A stretch of DNA of 64,000 bases from Pagrus major (taxonomy: Eukaryota; Chordata; Actinopteri; Spariformes; Sparidae): the NCBI RefSeq assembly GCF_040436345.1, contig NC_133234.1:12523446-12587445 (forward strand), given 5' to 3'. This document shows, in pieces, positions 25,924 through 38,449 of the stretch. The notes under the pieces are model-generated. The model searched no databases. It was not told where the DNA came from and worked only from the letters and a program-made list of their open reading frames with translations. A program made the position numbers and the translations under genes. The first letter of the stretch is position 1. The number at the start of each line of letters is the position of its first letter.

Positions 25924-26924
25924 AAACTTTCTTTTTGTAACTTGAAATTTAATTCACCCACACTTTACTTAAGTACAAGAAACATGAATGAAACTGTCTC
26001 TCCTGTATGCCACAACTATCTGTGAGATCTAGATATATCTGTTGCTTGATATGATCTTTTTGCAAGATTCATAGTCTTCGGTATTCTTATTCTGGACCCC
26101 AGTACTCAGAATGATAAATGGATTTCGAAATCTTACTCACAAACCTAATTGAACAAAGATCTCATCAAGGGACCTGCACATGATGGAAATTTTACCTACA
26201 ACTATGCCTCTAGTGATGAAAATGATTAGAAGTGGAATTGCAGAAATAAATGTTATCCCTGCATGTAGTAAATGTGGCATTGGTTGTTAATGTGATCACC
26301 ACACAGTTTGCTCAGATGCTCAGTGTGTTATAGACCACTAAGTTATTGCCTTGGGCAATCAATCAGATGGGACACAAAGTGTTTGTTGAAGACTGACCTG
26401 CGCTCACAGGCAGGGGATGCAGGACATTGAGGTCCTCTTAAAGAGTTTTACTTTGTGTCAGCCTTTTTTAATAGAATAATCCGGTTGGCTGAGATCACAC
26501 ACAAACATCAGAGATACAAGCTTTCAAATCATTTTTGACACTGGGGCTGCCAGATGTACTGATTAAAATGGAACCTTCCCATTTTTCAACAACAAACAAC
26601 ATGACAGTGACACACTCAGAGTTTCAGATTGGATTGTCAAAAAATAAAAGTGATCACTGCGAAATTAATTGTAACACCTTTCAGGAAGACATGAAGATAC
26701 ATCAGAAGATGTACAACAAAATTATCATATTTATATAATCTGTGAGTCAATTGTTTGGACTTGATTCTATAGCTAACTTTACTGTCGTTAACGTATAGTT
26801 TGGGTGCCCATGCACAATGTTTTTAAAAACTTTGATGGTTTTTAATTTTTTTTTAGTTTAAAACATGAAACAATTATGACATTATAATGTCTACGTATTG
26901 TGCTGATAGATGTCAACTGAAGTT

Positions 26925-27092
26925 AGCATGCTAACCAGCTAGCCCTGTCCCATCCTGGTCCAAAGCTCCTGTGGTTGTGATGTAGACACCTACTCTCCCT
27001 CTGTGCTGAGCTAACAAGCTAACGGCAGTTACTCTGGTGATATGCTGTCGCCTGTCCAAGTGGACAATTTTTTTACATATTGCACCTTTAAA
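26925..27092. repeat. Right end of the TTAA/gcaatatg MITE family
   Basis: The segment ends ttttacatattgcacctttaa, the same terminus as the element at 23449-23773. Upstream it holds gttagcatgctaaccagctagc and related short palindromes common in this family. The left end is not resolved. Confidence 0.45.
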
Positions 27093-29797
27093 CATTCAGT
27101 TTATTAAAGAGGGGTTGAATGTTTTGGAGATGTTAATGTTTGTCATTATAGTTAATCGAATCAAGCAGCAAAATTGCACTTTATTGCTATACCAGTTATA
27201 CTGTTGAATCCTGAATAGTCTACAAATGACAGGAATACACAGGAATTCAAAAATAAGCTTTAGTATATTATTGGTTTATTGTGTTAGTTGGTAAGTCAAG
27301 ATTTGATATAATGAAAGCATAAATTGAAGCTCATTACACAGCGCAGATTTCCTGAGTAAATTAAATAAGAAATTTGAAATGTGATTCAAGTCACGAGTTA
27401 GCAAAACTTAACAGAAGTGCATTTCATCACAATGTCTGGAAACTCAAATGATGACAATGATATGTTAGTTACGAATTAACTGGCCGAGCATACCAAGTCT
27501 CTTTGTCTACCTTCGTCTGACAGTCCTGAATGAAGCCCTCCGAAGCAAAGGGCATTTTTAGAGGAAATTAAATCAGTGGCATGGAAATTTATAAACAGCC
27601 CACAGAATAGTAAAAAGGAAGTGAACACTGGCAGATGTCTGTATTTCTGATCTATTAAAATATCAGCCTTTTTCTTACCATTAATTTAAATTAAATTAAA
27701 TTAAAGGATGTTGAAAAACTGCCAGTCACCTCCTCATAATTGCTTTGCCTGTGGCTTTTCAATTTAAAAGGGAATTATTAAACGTTTTGGAAAATATGCA
27801 AATTCGCTTTCTTGAGTTGGAGTTAGATAAGAAGATCGACTCCCCTCCCAAGTCTCATGCTCATTATGAAGAGACAGCCTGGAGGCCAGTAACTTATGAC
27901 CTCGGAAGTAAGAAGTCAGAGCTGGATATGAAGTCATACCCGACTCGACCGTGTTCGAGCAGAAGAAGTCGGGAAACCTCTTCTGGTCAGGTTAGTCATT
28001 GTTAGCAGTCCCAGAGCGTACAACGATACATTACAGGGTATTTAAACCAACATGTCTACAGATAGAAGTTGGACAGTATTGTGTGTAAGAATATTTAACG
28101 AGAAGACAGAATTTCTAATAAACAGTATTCTACAGCTTTCACAGCTGTTGATTCACAGAGCAGCCATCGTGGACTTGGGGCTTGTGAGGTGGGTCTGACT
28201 TTCCAAGTCAGGAATATGACTTCAAATGGCGTTGCCGTTGAAATTGCGTTGAAATTTCTTTTAACTCAGAAATTCTGACTTCCCAGTTCAAATGGAACAC
28301 ACCGTTGGCTCAATTAAAGACTGGAAACAGGGAGAAACAGGAAGAAACGGAAAAATGGCTAGCTTTGCTCTGTAAGTAACAAACTCTGCCTTGCAGTGCC
28401 TCTGTTTAATGTGTTGTTTTTACACTTTTCTGTACAGATTTTTGCAGATTTGTTTACGTTTGGACGCTAGCTTTACATGATGGTTTGTTAGACAGAATGG
28501 TCTTAGCAGTCTTGTAAACACTGATTGGACAGACACTGATGGACGAACCATCTTTCTATCACCGTCTATCACTTACTTCAATCAGATCATTAGTGCTACC
28601 AGCAGAGCCTGTCGGTACAATAGTTTTCCACTAATAAAAGCCTGTAATGCTGTCGTTTGCTCTTGTTTCAGTGAAATATACTCTCTAGTCCTGACATAGC
28701 TGATGCTACAGCAGCATCCATGCTAACCTTTTGAGGAGCAGGCATTGTTGTTTTCAAATGAATGGTTTCTTCTCCTGCTGGTTTTACCCATTGTCATATA
28801 CAAGGACGTTGCATTAAATCGGTTGTAAAGGTTTTCAACTGACAGCAGTTCCTCCGAGGACGCTGATTGGTCAAAACCACTGTAAGTACACAGTCAGAAT
28901 CTATATGAGCTTCATATATGAGCTCCTTGAGATTGACAGGTTAGATGTTTGTGTTTGGGCAGTAGAAGTAGAATGAATGCTTCTCAGATGAAACCACTGG
29001 TGCAATTAGATTTTCTCTCATGTTTTGTTTGCTGTTCTCCCAGAGAAATTATTACATTGTCAGGATCTCCAGAGATAATTAAGGTTGAGGAGGGTCTGAG
29101 CACAACCTATCTGGGGATGTTTTGGGATTTATGTCTTCATTCTGGTTTTGATTTGATTCTTTGATTCTCTCTGTTGTCGTCTCTCAGAGCTAGACCTCAG
29201 TTGAACTTTATTTGTTGTTTTCGTGAATTGGAAAGCCGAACAGAAGCCGGGCTGTCCACTCTGCTTATTAAAACTAACTGTTGAAATGATGTGAAGGAAT
29301 TGAGGGGACATGAGGATAATTTTGTGTCTGCTGGGGCCACTCGGAAGGCCAAGAGTGGGAAAAACATGCTGGATGAATGAGAGACCTGAAAAGAAGTGGC
29401 AGTTCTGATTAGACCCAGGAATAAAGCTTGATTTTTACAAGTGGAGAATTAATTCCATTTCTCTCCCTCTCTAAATTAATACGTGGATCTGTGACAGAAA
29501 TGAATATGTGACTCAAACGGATGTTAAAAGGCTTAGATGTCATTCATTCCAGAATTATCAATTTTCACATGACTCCTGGTAGAACAAATAAACACGTGTC
29601 CACAGTTGAATTATATTTATTGCCATTGAGACACGACATATGTAGTAAGACCTTTTAACCAACTGAAACTGAAATAACTGAAAGTGCAGGGTAAAAGCAG
29701 GAAAGGCGCAAGTGTGACCAATAACGGTAACAATAGCCCAGTCAGCCATGTCACTGAGTGAGCATGCACAAAACCAGAGCCTCGGAAAAAGCTCAAC
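27093..29797. other. Intergenic region, no supported gene
   Basis: AT-rich sequence. Around 27895-28320 there are several copies of agtcagaa/gacttcc-type motifs in both orientations, perhaps a decayed inverted-repeat element. A 71-codon open frame at 28949-29164 has no recognisable domain. Confidence 0.4.
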
Positions 29798-30118
29798 TTA
29801 AAGGGATAGTTCGGATTTTTTGACATGAAATTGTATGACATCCTCACCATCAGTGTCGTGCATCAGCAGTGACTTTTCCCCCACTGCGTCCTGTGAGCCG
29901 AGGTCTGTCCCGCTGTTGTTGCTGAAGAAAGTAGTTACGGCTAGTTTGCGGGGTCACGAAGATAAAGCGTTTTGCTTCAAAAAACAATATCCGTTCAAAA
30001 GAGTAAAACATTTGCATCACAAAATCGTTTACGACAAAAAAGTCAGACCTCACGATCACCTGGCACTATTTCCCCTCCCTTCGTATCACTGCGCGCTTCC
30101 ACCTGTTGACACACCACA

Positions 30119-30290
30119 GAGCTTTTACCACAGAGCCAAAGGGATATCTTTATGAACCCGAATACACAGACACCGAGCTTCGTCAAATGAAGTTAGAACG
30201 GGCAGAGAGAGAGGAGAGAGACAGAGAAGCGGTCCAAGTTGCTGACAATAATAATAACAGTCATCATATAAAAAGGCACCATCTTTAGCT
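30119..30290 (+). pseudogene. Second coding remnant of the THAP element, opposite strand
   Basis: On the plus strand, just inside the left arm, a frame reads GYLYEPEYTDTELRQMKLER followed by a Glu/Arg-rich stretch. It looks like the charged start of a second transposon-encoded protein converging on the THAP frame. It is cut short by the internal deletion. The function is unknown. Confidence 0.4.
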
Positions 30291-30312
30291 TGTAGATAGT
30301 TGTTCTTACCTG

Positions 30313-30545
30313 GGGTCGTGGCACAGCAGCGCTCTTCAAAACATGTTTCTTCCTCTTTCCTGGGCGTGTAGGAACATAATCGTCCTTGCTGAAGTGTGCA
30401 CTACACACACAAAGCTTTTTCACCCTTGGCAGTCTCGCTTCAATGTTCAAGCCTATGGCAAGAAGCCAAAGTTGCCTAATAGCAATGTCCGTGACAGGAA
30501 AGCGGTGAAATATATACACCGTGAAACAGTTTAAACAGCTGACGG
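30313..30545 (-). pseudogene. THAP-domain transposase exon fragment
   Basis: The minus strand encodes FHRFPVTDIAIRQLW, then KKLCVCSAHFSKDDY and KSAAVPRPQ. This is the core of a THAP zinc-finger DNA-binding domain: the FHRFP start, the invariant Trp, the C-x2-H-F end and an AVP-like tail. A strong donor (CCCCAG|GTAAGA) follows, so it was probably an exon of a spliced transposase gene. The catalytic region is absent. Confidence 0.75.
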
Positions 30546-30871
30546 AGCGGTGCGGTGTGTCAACAGGCGGAAGCGCGCAGTGATACGAAGGGAGGGGAAA
30601 TAGTGCCAGGTGATCGTGAGGTCTGACTTTTTTGTCGTAAACGATTTTGTGATGCAAATGTTTTACTCTTTTGAACGGATATTGTTTTTTGAAGCAAAAC
30701 GCTTTATCTTCGTGACCCCGCAAACTAGCTGTAACTACTTTCTTCAGCAACAACAGCGGGACAGACCTCGGCTCACAGGATGCAGTGGGGGAAAAGTCAC
30801 TGCTGATGCACGACACTGATGGTGAGGATGTCATACAACTTCATGTCAAAAAATCCGAACTATCCCTTTAA

Positions 30872-32189
30872 TGGACTGAAGCCATCACTAATGTAAGAAA
30901 TTACACCTGTGCTTTTCCTGCTTTGACATGTAAAGGGCACTTTCGCAGCGTTTATTTTTCTTCACATGGGTGCTCAGGAAGGAGTCACTGAATGAGCTGT
31001 AGCTGTTGGAGAGCATTAAGCACTCACAGTTTACAACAAACAATGGCACAGTACATTTACCTTTCAAACTTGTGTCTTTGATGAGTTTTATGGTGAACAT
31101 AGTGGGCTTTTAGCTACACAGCTGTAGTTTGTGGTGAGCAAAACTGAGCTAAAAAAAGAGTGAATAATAGACTTACAGTAATGTTTCAGGTGGCCATAAA
31201 CACCACTCCAAATGCATACTAGTCAGCTTTTTGCAAAGATGTTTTTCATATTAGCTTCGAGGGCTCTTATCATTTCTCTATTGATAATTCGTCTCCTCTG
31301 TCCTCTGCCCTCCCCCATCTTGACGTACCATTTAAAAGGATGTCTCAATTCCTAAAATGCTTCATAAGGAGAGAGGAGCTAGGACAGAGGAGACTTCTTG
31401 GATCTGCTATAAGCAAAGATGCACAGGTGTATCCTTTGCAGAGGTCCTTTGGCACCTGTGACATAAAGAAAGGCATGATACAAACAGTTGGAAAGCAACC
31501 ATGGTGGGAGCTGGACTTGATTATTTAAGATGATCAAACGCACAATTGAACTGCCCTCTACTGTTTGTGTATGCTAATCTAACAACATTCCTTAATGACA
31601 TTTCACCTTGATATTATTTATGTCACATAATGCCATGTTATGAACTGAAGTAAATATATAGTTTGTCATGAACACTGTTATGCTCATCTGACAGATAATA
31701 AAATACACCAGTATTTTCCCTCCACTCGCATTGCATGTGGGAGGTACTAAGCCGTGAGGATAGGAGGAAAGGAGAGGAAGCGAGGAGAGGAAGCAAGAAA
31801 AGGAGTCGAGGATGTATAAACTGTTGAGTTGAACATGTCAGTATTGTGTTTCCAGTTGTTTTCACTGCCCTCAAGTGGCCAAACAAAATAAGTTAATGGA
31901 GGTTTAACATAAGACACATGTTTCAGGTAAGACTTGACAAAAAGCGACACAAAAAGAGTAACTAATGATCAAGTAATTAGTAACTAATAAATCTACTCAG
32001 TATGATGTTGATGAAGGTTCTCAGTCATACAGGTAATGGTAATTCTAAGAGCTATATTGTAGGCAACTGGACTTGTTTCAGTTTTTTGAAGGTCATCAGA
32101 GAGGATTCTTCAGTTCTAATTAACTGGAGGGGAGTTGACCCTGTGTGGGTTTGTCCTTACAGAGTCGCTAAGGTCACGCATAAACTCTG
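30872..32189. other. Intergenic region, no supported gene
   Basis: Short open frames only. The stretch 31765-31815 is purine-rich (gagaggaagcgaggagagga), a simple-sequence tract. No exon-like structure is visible. Confidence 0.4.
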
Positions 32190-32400
32190 ACTTCATTAGG
32201 GTCAGTTGTGAGTCGTCGACCCAACCGGCCTTCTTGTGGGCCGTTAGGGCTAGGTGAGTCCTGGTGTGAATGGTTGTTGAGCTGTCTGGGGAGGGAACTC
32301 AGGACAGCATCTGTCTTCTCTAGCCAAGATGTGTACATTGTTGTCTTCAAAGGAATGACCTTTCTCCTTCAGATGTAAGTGGACAGCACACCAGGGGAGC
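32190..32400 (-). mobile_element. Penelope-like element fragment (C-terminal region), inverted
   Basis: The minus strand reads AVHLHLKEKGHSFEDNNVHI followed by LARED, then jumps frame into VLSSLPRQLNNHSH. These are signature stretches of the region after the GIY-YIG endonuclease in fish Penelope-like retroelements. A deletion joins the two parts. Confidence 0.7.
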
Positions 32401-32454
32401 ATTTATAACATGTGGCTACCCTAACTGGGATTTTGTCAAAACCTAAGATCCAGA

Positions 32455-32760
32455 GCAGACAGCGAGGAAGAGATGGAAAAATGGAACATCGTCATTCCTT
32501 ATATCACAGGATTAACTGAGAAACTCAGGAGGATCTTAAATGGACATCACATCCCGGTTCACTTCAAACTCAGCAACACACTGAGGCAGAAACTGGTCCA
32601 TCTAATGAAGTTATAGTTGTAGTTGCACAGATTTGTACATTGGGGAAACAAAACAACCCCTCCATAAGTGAATGGCACAACACAGGAGAGAAGAAGAAAA
32701 ATCCATCTACATCAAACTGGAATGTCCATCTTTGAACAGGGAAGGTGCTACATAGTGGTG
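32455..32760 (+). mobile_element. Penelope-like element fragment with GIY-YIG endonuclease remnant
   Basis: The plus strand reads IVIPYITGLTEKLRRIL, then IPVHFKLSNTLRQKLVHL. After a frame break it reads CTDLYIGETKQPLHK and MAQHRR. The YIG box in DLYIGET is the endonuclease hallmark of Penelope-like elements. Stops and a frameshift make it non-functional. It faces away from the adjacent inverted fragment at 32190-32400. Confidence 0.8.
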
Positions 32761-35404
32761 AGAGAAGTGTCTATGTTTGCTGTCAAACTGGAATCCAATG
32801 TAGTCACTGAAAAAACAAGCTGACTTGTATTATGTGTATGTTCTCACAGCTTGTGTAGTCTTTTGATCTTCTATACCATCAGTACAAAAGGAGACCTTTT
32901 GTGAGGAGACCTTTTGTAGTGATACTTTCATCTCTCTGTGCAAATGCTCTGTACATGTGGTAAAATGTTTGCACGTTTGTCTCTGTCTTTCAATTATTTT
33001 TACCTCCTTACATCACATCACATTCTTCATCACAAATGTGCTGGAAAAACAGGGAACAGCAGAAAGCAGCAGGTCATACACCTCATCAGAACACATCCAG
33101 AAGATGTTAAAATGTGTTTTAAAAAGTCTTAATCAATAAAATTCTAGACACACCCTTTTTTCCAGAGCTGACAACAGAAGTTGCTAACGAGAAAGACATC
33201 TTGCTTTTTTCTCAGCTCTGCTAAGAGTTGTACTCGTGCAGTACCGATCAGGCAGATGACAGGCACGGAAGCCGATAACACCATATCATCACGCCTGGCG
33301 AGGCGTGAAAATTTGTTGTGTTTCCATGCAGTGGACCCAAAAAGCAGAACACAGATAAAGTTGATGGTGTTTGATTTGCGACCTGAGCCAGCTAGATAAT
33401 GAGAATTGTACACATGATCATATAGAGCTTGGAATAAAGATGGGTTAAGAAAAGGAATTTTTGAGCACTGCATTACTGTTCTCATTGATAGATTAATAGC
33501 CCCAAGAGTTTGCAAGTCTGGGAGCTGAAATCCCTATTACAGATTATAAATAGAGCACTGGGACAACTTTAATAGTGGGCAAAATTCTTTGTAACTTTGA
33601 CACCTTAAAGAAAAAAAGTGAGAGTAGCTCTTCCGATGCAAAGGGGATCCAGCTGTGCGAAATCACACACTATCTGTATTCAATATCTGTTAATAAAACC
33701 ACTGGCAAAGTAGCTATAGTAACAATTGTCATGACAGTCTTTTTGAAAAAAGCTTTCGCAGTGAGGGGTTCAGTGTGCTGCACTGTATCTGAGCTGTCAA
33801 GGTGGGCTCCTGCCATAATGATAGCTCAGCAAGAAAAACAGTTTTTTGATTATTGTTGATCACTGGAAAAGGAGGCTACTTCAAGAAAACAAGTTGTTTC
33901 TTGCTTGTAATAAATTAAAAAAAGCAGATGGAACAAGTGAAAATAAAACCCTGTCCCTGTAAGTCAAGAAAATGCTTTGTTCTAGGAGACTGTCTTATAT
34001 AAAGTGTAATGAGATTTTAACTATCACACCCACTAAACCCTTTGTGCTGTAGCAGTTTTTTCTTTTGTTAGTAGCGGGTCAGTAACAGAGGCGAGATGAC
34101 CTCTGTTTGAATGGAAAAGCTGGCAGTGCGGGACAGGGGTGTGTCGTTCTGACGGCACTCACAGTCTGACAACTAAACAGATTCTTCACTCATCATTGGA
34201 AAGAGAAATGTCCCACACTTCAACCCACACAGCAACGTTACAAGACTGAACAACGGTAATGTGGTAGCAGTTAATATCTTCAGCAACTTATATGAGTGAA
34301 AAAATACTGAATTTATACATGAAAAAGTCGTTGTCATGCTGTCTGTCTTACCGACTTGATTTTTAGAGGTGAAGGTGAAACTGGAGGGGAACACGCAAGA
34401 AGAAAAAACAACAGATCTCAAAGTTTCTTTTGGTTTGGCTGTATGAAATGACACACGGCTTGGTGTGGAGCTGGCTTGGTTGAGTGTGAAAACACAAAGG
34501 CAGCGTAAAGGCGAGCCTTCGTTGTGGCGATATTGCAGAATCTCTGTGTTGAAAGGGCTATGGTCTAAGGATTCAGACAGTCGACTTGATATTCTGTGCG
34601 GTGAGTTGACGAAAAGTTCTCATTGAGAATTCAGGCTGCCGCTCCAATTGTGGAAAAGTCGGTGAGCTTGAGTGAAATGTGAAGGTATTGTATGCGACAA
34701 ACGATGGATGCTAAAGAAACACAGTAAGAAAAGAGTGAGATTGCAAAACAACAAATTGACACTTTGTTTTCATCCTTGCAAGAGGAGAGATCTTCCAAGT
34801 GATTACTGCTGGGAGCAAAATGGTACTCCTGGGAATGACGAAAAAAGGCTGAAAAATGAAAGGGAACAGTCTGCGTCAGATTTATAGATAGATCTCAATC
34901 AAGAGGCAATTGTGTGCATGTAAACAAGCCGGGTTTCCTATTCTGCAGACATGAGTTGATGCACAATTGCCTGTAATCATCTGTCAGCGTATATAAAAGT
35001 CTGCTCCACCAGACAAAGAAGAAGTTAATGTGTTGGAAATGGTGTATGCATGACTTTAGAGTATTTGCGTTATTTATAGATCTGGCCTCTGACTCAGACT
35101 CCAGAATCCAGAATCCATTTAAGGACACTTGGGTGTGCAAGTGATGGTCTTTGTGTTCGGGGGGCTACCTTTGCAAGCTACCAATCACAAGTAGTTCAAA
35201 CTACTCAAAACAAAAAGTGATACGAAAGTAAAAAATGAAATAAAAAAAGAAGTGCCACTTAGCTGAGTTGCAAAAAGTGGCCACCTGTTCATGGTCATAC
35301 ACAAACCAAAAAAGTAAAATATCCCAAAGTCCATGGGAAAGTATCCATCAGTCAGGCAGGTTGGCGTATAACACCAAGGGTCAGGGTGGGCTGGCATATA
35401 GAGA
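32761..35404. other. Intergenic region, no supported gene
   Basis: No exon series or known domain is visible. Isolated frames at 33144-33515 (minus) and 33575-33859 (plus) lack recognisable motifs. The repeat at 34465-34543 lies here. Confidence 0.4.
34465..34543. repeat. Dispersed repeat, copy A
   Basis: The segment running from gtggagctggcttggttgag to tattgcagaatct is roughly 80% identical by eye to 43673-43752 in an nlrc3 intron. The family is unidentified. The match may extend on either side. Confidence 0.55.
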
Positions 35405-35545
35405 CAAACAAACATTCACACCTATGCAACTTTAGAGCAACTAATTAACCTAACAGGCTTGTCTTTGGATTGTGGGAGGAAGCAGAGGTACCTGGAGGAA
35501 ACCCACGCAGACACAAGGAAAACAAGCAAACTCCAAGCATTGCAA
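35405..35545. repeat. Fish L2/SINE-type fragment
   Basis: The segment contains acattcacacctatgcaact, attaacctaacaggcttgtc, ttggattgtgggaggaagca and gaggaaacccacgcagacac. This is a very widespread interspersed sequence of fish genomes, here diverged. It is non-coding. Confidence 0.6.
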
Positions 35546-36174
35546 TCAGTGCATCGTTCTCAGTGACCTGAGTCAGAGAGTGTGGTCTGACTGAGGCTGT
35601 TAGTTGATGACTTCACAACCTTTCACAGTTATCTATTTCAGGTGTTCAATCAGTCTCTCAAATATATTGTTCCCCACAGGTGCCCCATTTGGTGCCATCA
35701 TGTCAATTTAGCCCTCTATTGAGAAACAAATCACAATGGCTACATTGTTGTTGTCATTCAATGTTGCTTCCTTACTATGTGTCCATAGCTCTTATTGTTT
35801 GTTTATGTAGCACTATATGAGAAATGGTCTGACTCGTAATTACACTCTCACAGCCTGGCTATGAATGCCGGCTGCTTGCAGCTGGCAGCAGCCTGTGTGA
35901 AATCGACATATTGGTGGTGATGACTGGCAGATTGCAGGGATGCCAAAGCAAAGCTTCTGAGCAATTACTGGCATTGCAAGCACCACCGCTCTTTGTATCC
36001 TGAGTTAGAAGTCAAAATGTGGCAAAACACTTTTTTTAAAAAAAAAGAAGCATTTTGGGATATCATGCTGCTTGACTGGGATGACTTTAAAATGGAAACC
36101 AGACATAACAGTTTGCATTCTTTGAATTCTTTAAAGATGCGACAAACCCAACACATATTTGGGCACATTTGGCT

Positions 36175-36959
36175 TTATTGGCAGTTTGACAGTTGAATAT
36201 CATGCAGCTCTTTTACCCCTTTTACCGTTTCATGAACCATATCCTTAATGTCTGCTGTCGCATCAGCTATTTGGGGGATCTGAAAGCACTGTCTTTTATG
36301 TAGCCTGTGTGCTGGAAGGTACGGTGCAGCTACCTCTTTTGACTCTACTTCTCTGATCACTGGAATTAAGTAAGCCACATAGCATGTTACTTGAAACTCA
36401 CTATATGGCAGGGCAGAGATATGCTTTATCTCCACGGATCAAATACAGTTAAAATTACTCTACCCTAATTACATACCTAGACTTTTACCTACACCACAGG
36501 AACATAATGACACATTTCACAAATCATGGGTGGTACATAGACCGAACAGTCATGCAGAGGGGTTTTCTCATTGTGTATGATTGTTGAGCAGTCAAATACA
36601 CATGTGTAAGTGGGATGTCTTACTTTATTTGTGGAAGGTGTTCCTTCCTTTCTCTCTGAGCCTGACATGGAGCCCACTCAATCAGGCCCCTTTGTTGGGG
36701 ACCCTTCTCCTCTGTGTGGCCGCAGTCCTGTGGTACATCTCCTGCTGCAAGCATGAGAGCCCGCATACTCATTCTCTGGTTCTCCCGAGTCCTTTCGCCT
36801 GATTTAATGGGAAAACTTGCCACCTCCAGTGCCAATTTCCCCTCTAGCCAGAGGAGGTGGTCCACACCTGGATGCATGTATCCATTCTGCCTTGCCTTCA
36901 GCCTTTAGCAAACAAAAAGCAAACAAAAGACACTTTGTCCAGAGACTTGATTATTACAA
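36175..36959 (-). other. Possible downstream remnant of the same retroelement
   Basis: Three broken minus-strand frames (36620-36877, 36489-36677, 36175-36435) follow the integrase remnant in the position where an envelope gene would lie. I see no fusion peptide, CX6CC motif or other diagnostic signature, so env identity is not supported. Confidence 0.25.
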
Positions 36960-37515
36960 AATCACCTTCCTGGAAAGAATGAAAAGGCTTTTCACCTGAC
37001 CAGAGCTCTGTGGATGATAAGGGAAATGCAGTTGCCACTGAGGCCGGGGCACTGCTGCAAGACCTTGAGTTATCTTTGCTCCAAATGCTGAGCCTTGATC
37101 GCTGTTGACCCCCAAAGGTACCCCAAAAATGAGGACTAAGATCTCTTATCAAGTGTTTGTCAACTGTCTTACCATCCTCTCTCCTGTTGGGGTAGGCTTC
37201 AATCCACTTGGAAAACATGTCAGTAATGACCAACAAGAGCTTATAGCCCTGACAACTTTGCACAATTACAAAGGCCCTCAATGGTGGCAGCAAATGGTCA
37301 TGTTTTATTGTGCTGTCCTTTTTTCAGGTCTGTTGGCATGTCATACATCTATCCATTAGTGTTTGTGTGACCAGTGTGACACCTGGTACAAACCATATAT
37401 AAATAAAATAAATATATAAAATAATCTCATTCATCCCCCCTTTTCCTACATGTGTAGGCCCACGTATAACCACAGGCCAGACTCCAGGCATTGTGTGCAG
37501 CTTTTTCGCACCCAA
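36960..37515 (-). pseudogene. Endogenous retrovirus/LTR element pol integrase remnant
   Basis: The minus strand carries a CMTCQQT knuckle, probably the end of the integrase HHCC zinc motif. It then has the catalytic-core start KLLLVITDMFSKWIEAYP (first catalytic Asp). After a frame shift comes VNSDQGSAF (second Asp), and then PYHPQSSGQVK, where the usual catalytic Glu position reads Lys. Stops and frameshifts mean it cannot act. The motif style is retroviral-like rather than Tc1 or piggyBac. No LTRs were located. Confidence 0.75.
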
Positions 37516-38449
37516 ACACTCTTCCCTCTACCATCAGCACGGTTTCACCACATCAGTTGCTTTGATATGCAGCTTCTCTTCTAGGTTTGGCAAATGGAAA
37601 GGAGAAACAAAATCAACACAGAGGGAGAATACAGTGCTACAGTGCTGCAGCACTGGACAGTATGAGAAAACTGATGTGAAATTAGCTGTGTGAGAAGGTG
37701 TGATGACAACATTGGTCTGTATTTGATTATTCGTTAGATTGGTGCCACCAATTAGCACCGTTGCTAACAGGTTTTAGTGTGGAGGTAAAAACACCTATCA
37801 AACACTATGTGGCAAAGTGAGGTGGCTCTAAAACACAGGTTTTTTTTTTCCTATTCTTTATTTATGGTAAGCCCAAGTGGATTATGTTTGGAGGAAAATG
37901 TATTTCTACCCAGTAAGGGCTGTAAGTCAAGTCTCTCTCCATTTAGAGAGCTACATAATCCAGTTTAATATGTGATGTCGACTCTGGCAAAGTTCTGAGT
38001 TGTTTGCTTGTCTTTCGTTTTCTCAACAGTGACCACCAGTTGAAGCTCAAACAAATATAAAACAGATCGATCACAATTGCCATAAGACCCTGTTCAAGCC
38101 ATCTCCTTTGCTCTGGGCTGTGGGACCCGACTACGCTTGTTGCCATGGATCCCACTTGAACCTTTAACCACTGCCTTCTGAGCCACTTAATCACATCACC
38201 TCCTCACCACCCTGCAGGAGACCTTTGGGTGTTTTCTTGATTGATGCAAAGATCCACATGGTTGTCACATTTTATTATTTCATTTTGTTGTATAGGATCA
38301 GTAGTATTATTACTACTGTTTCTATTATTGTATTAACTTTTTTTTTTAATTCTTGGCACTGGTGCATGCTAAAGAAGATTAAGAAATAATGCAGCACATT
38401 AGCGATGATTGGATAATTTAGCGAGGTTAATCTAAATAAATAATACGTT

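Larger units (their letters stand above)
29802..30867. mobile_element. Kolobok-like THAP DNA transposon, internally deleted, with ~315-bp inverted arms
   Basis: The element is bounded by TTAA on both sides (29798-29801 and 30868-30871) and starts and ends with agggatagttcggatttttt. The left arm (29802 to about 30117) and right arm (about 30556-30867) are near-identical inverted copies, so they translate into the same 90-odd residues in opposite directions. The interior, about 440 bp, has coding remnants from both sides. TTAA target duplication plus a THAP-encoding exon points to the Kolobok superfamily (inference). The middle of the transposase is missing, so this copy is non-autonomous. Confidence 0.8.

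Noticed and set aside
29835-30834. Two matching proteins of 106 and 213 residues as duplicated genes
   Set aside because: The shared sequence is the translation of the transposon's inverted arms, not gene duplication.
33144-33859. Frames on both strands of 95-123 codons
   Set aside because: No motifs, no conserved splice sites; cannot be supported.
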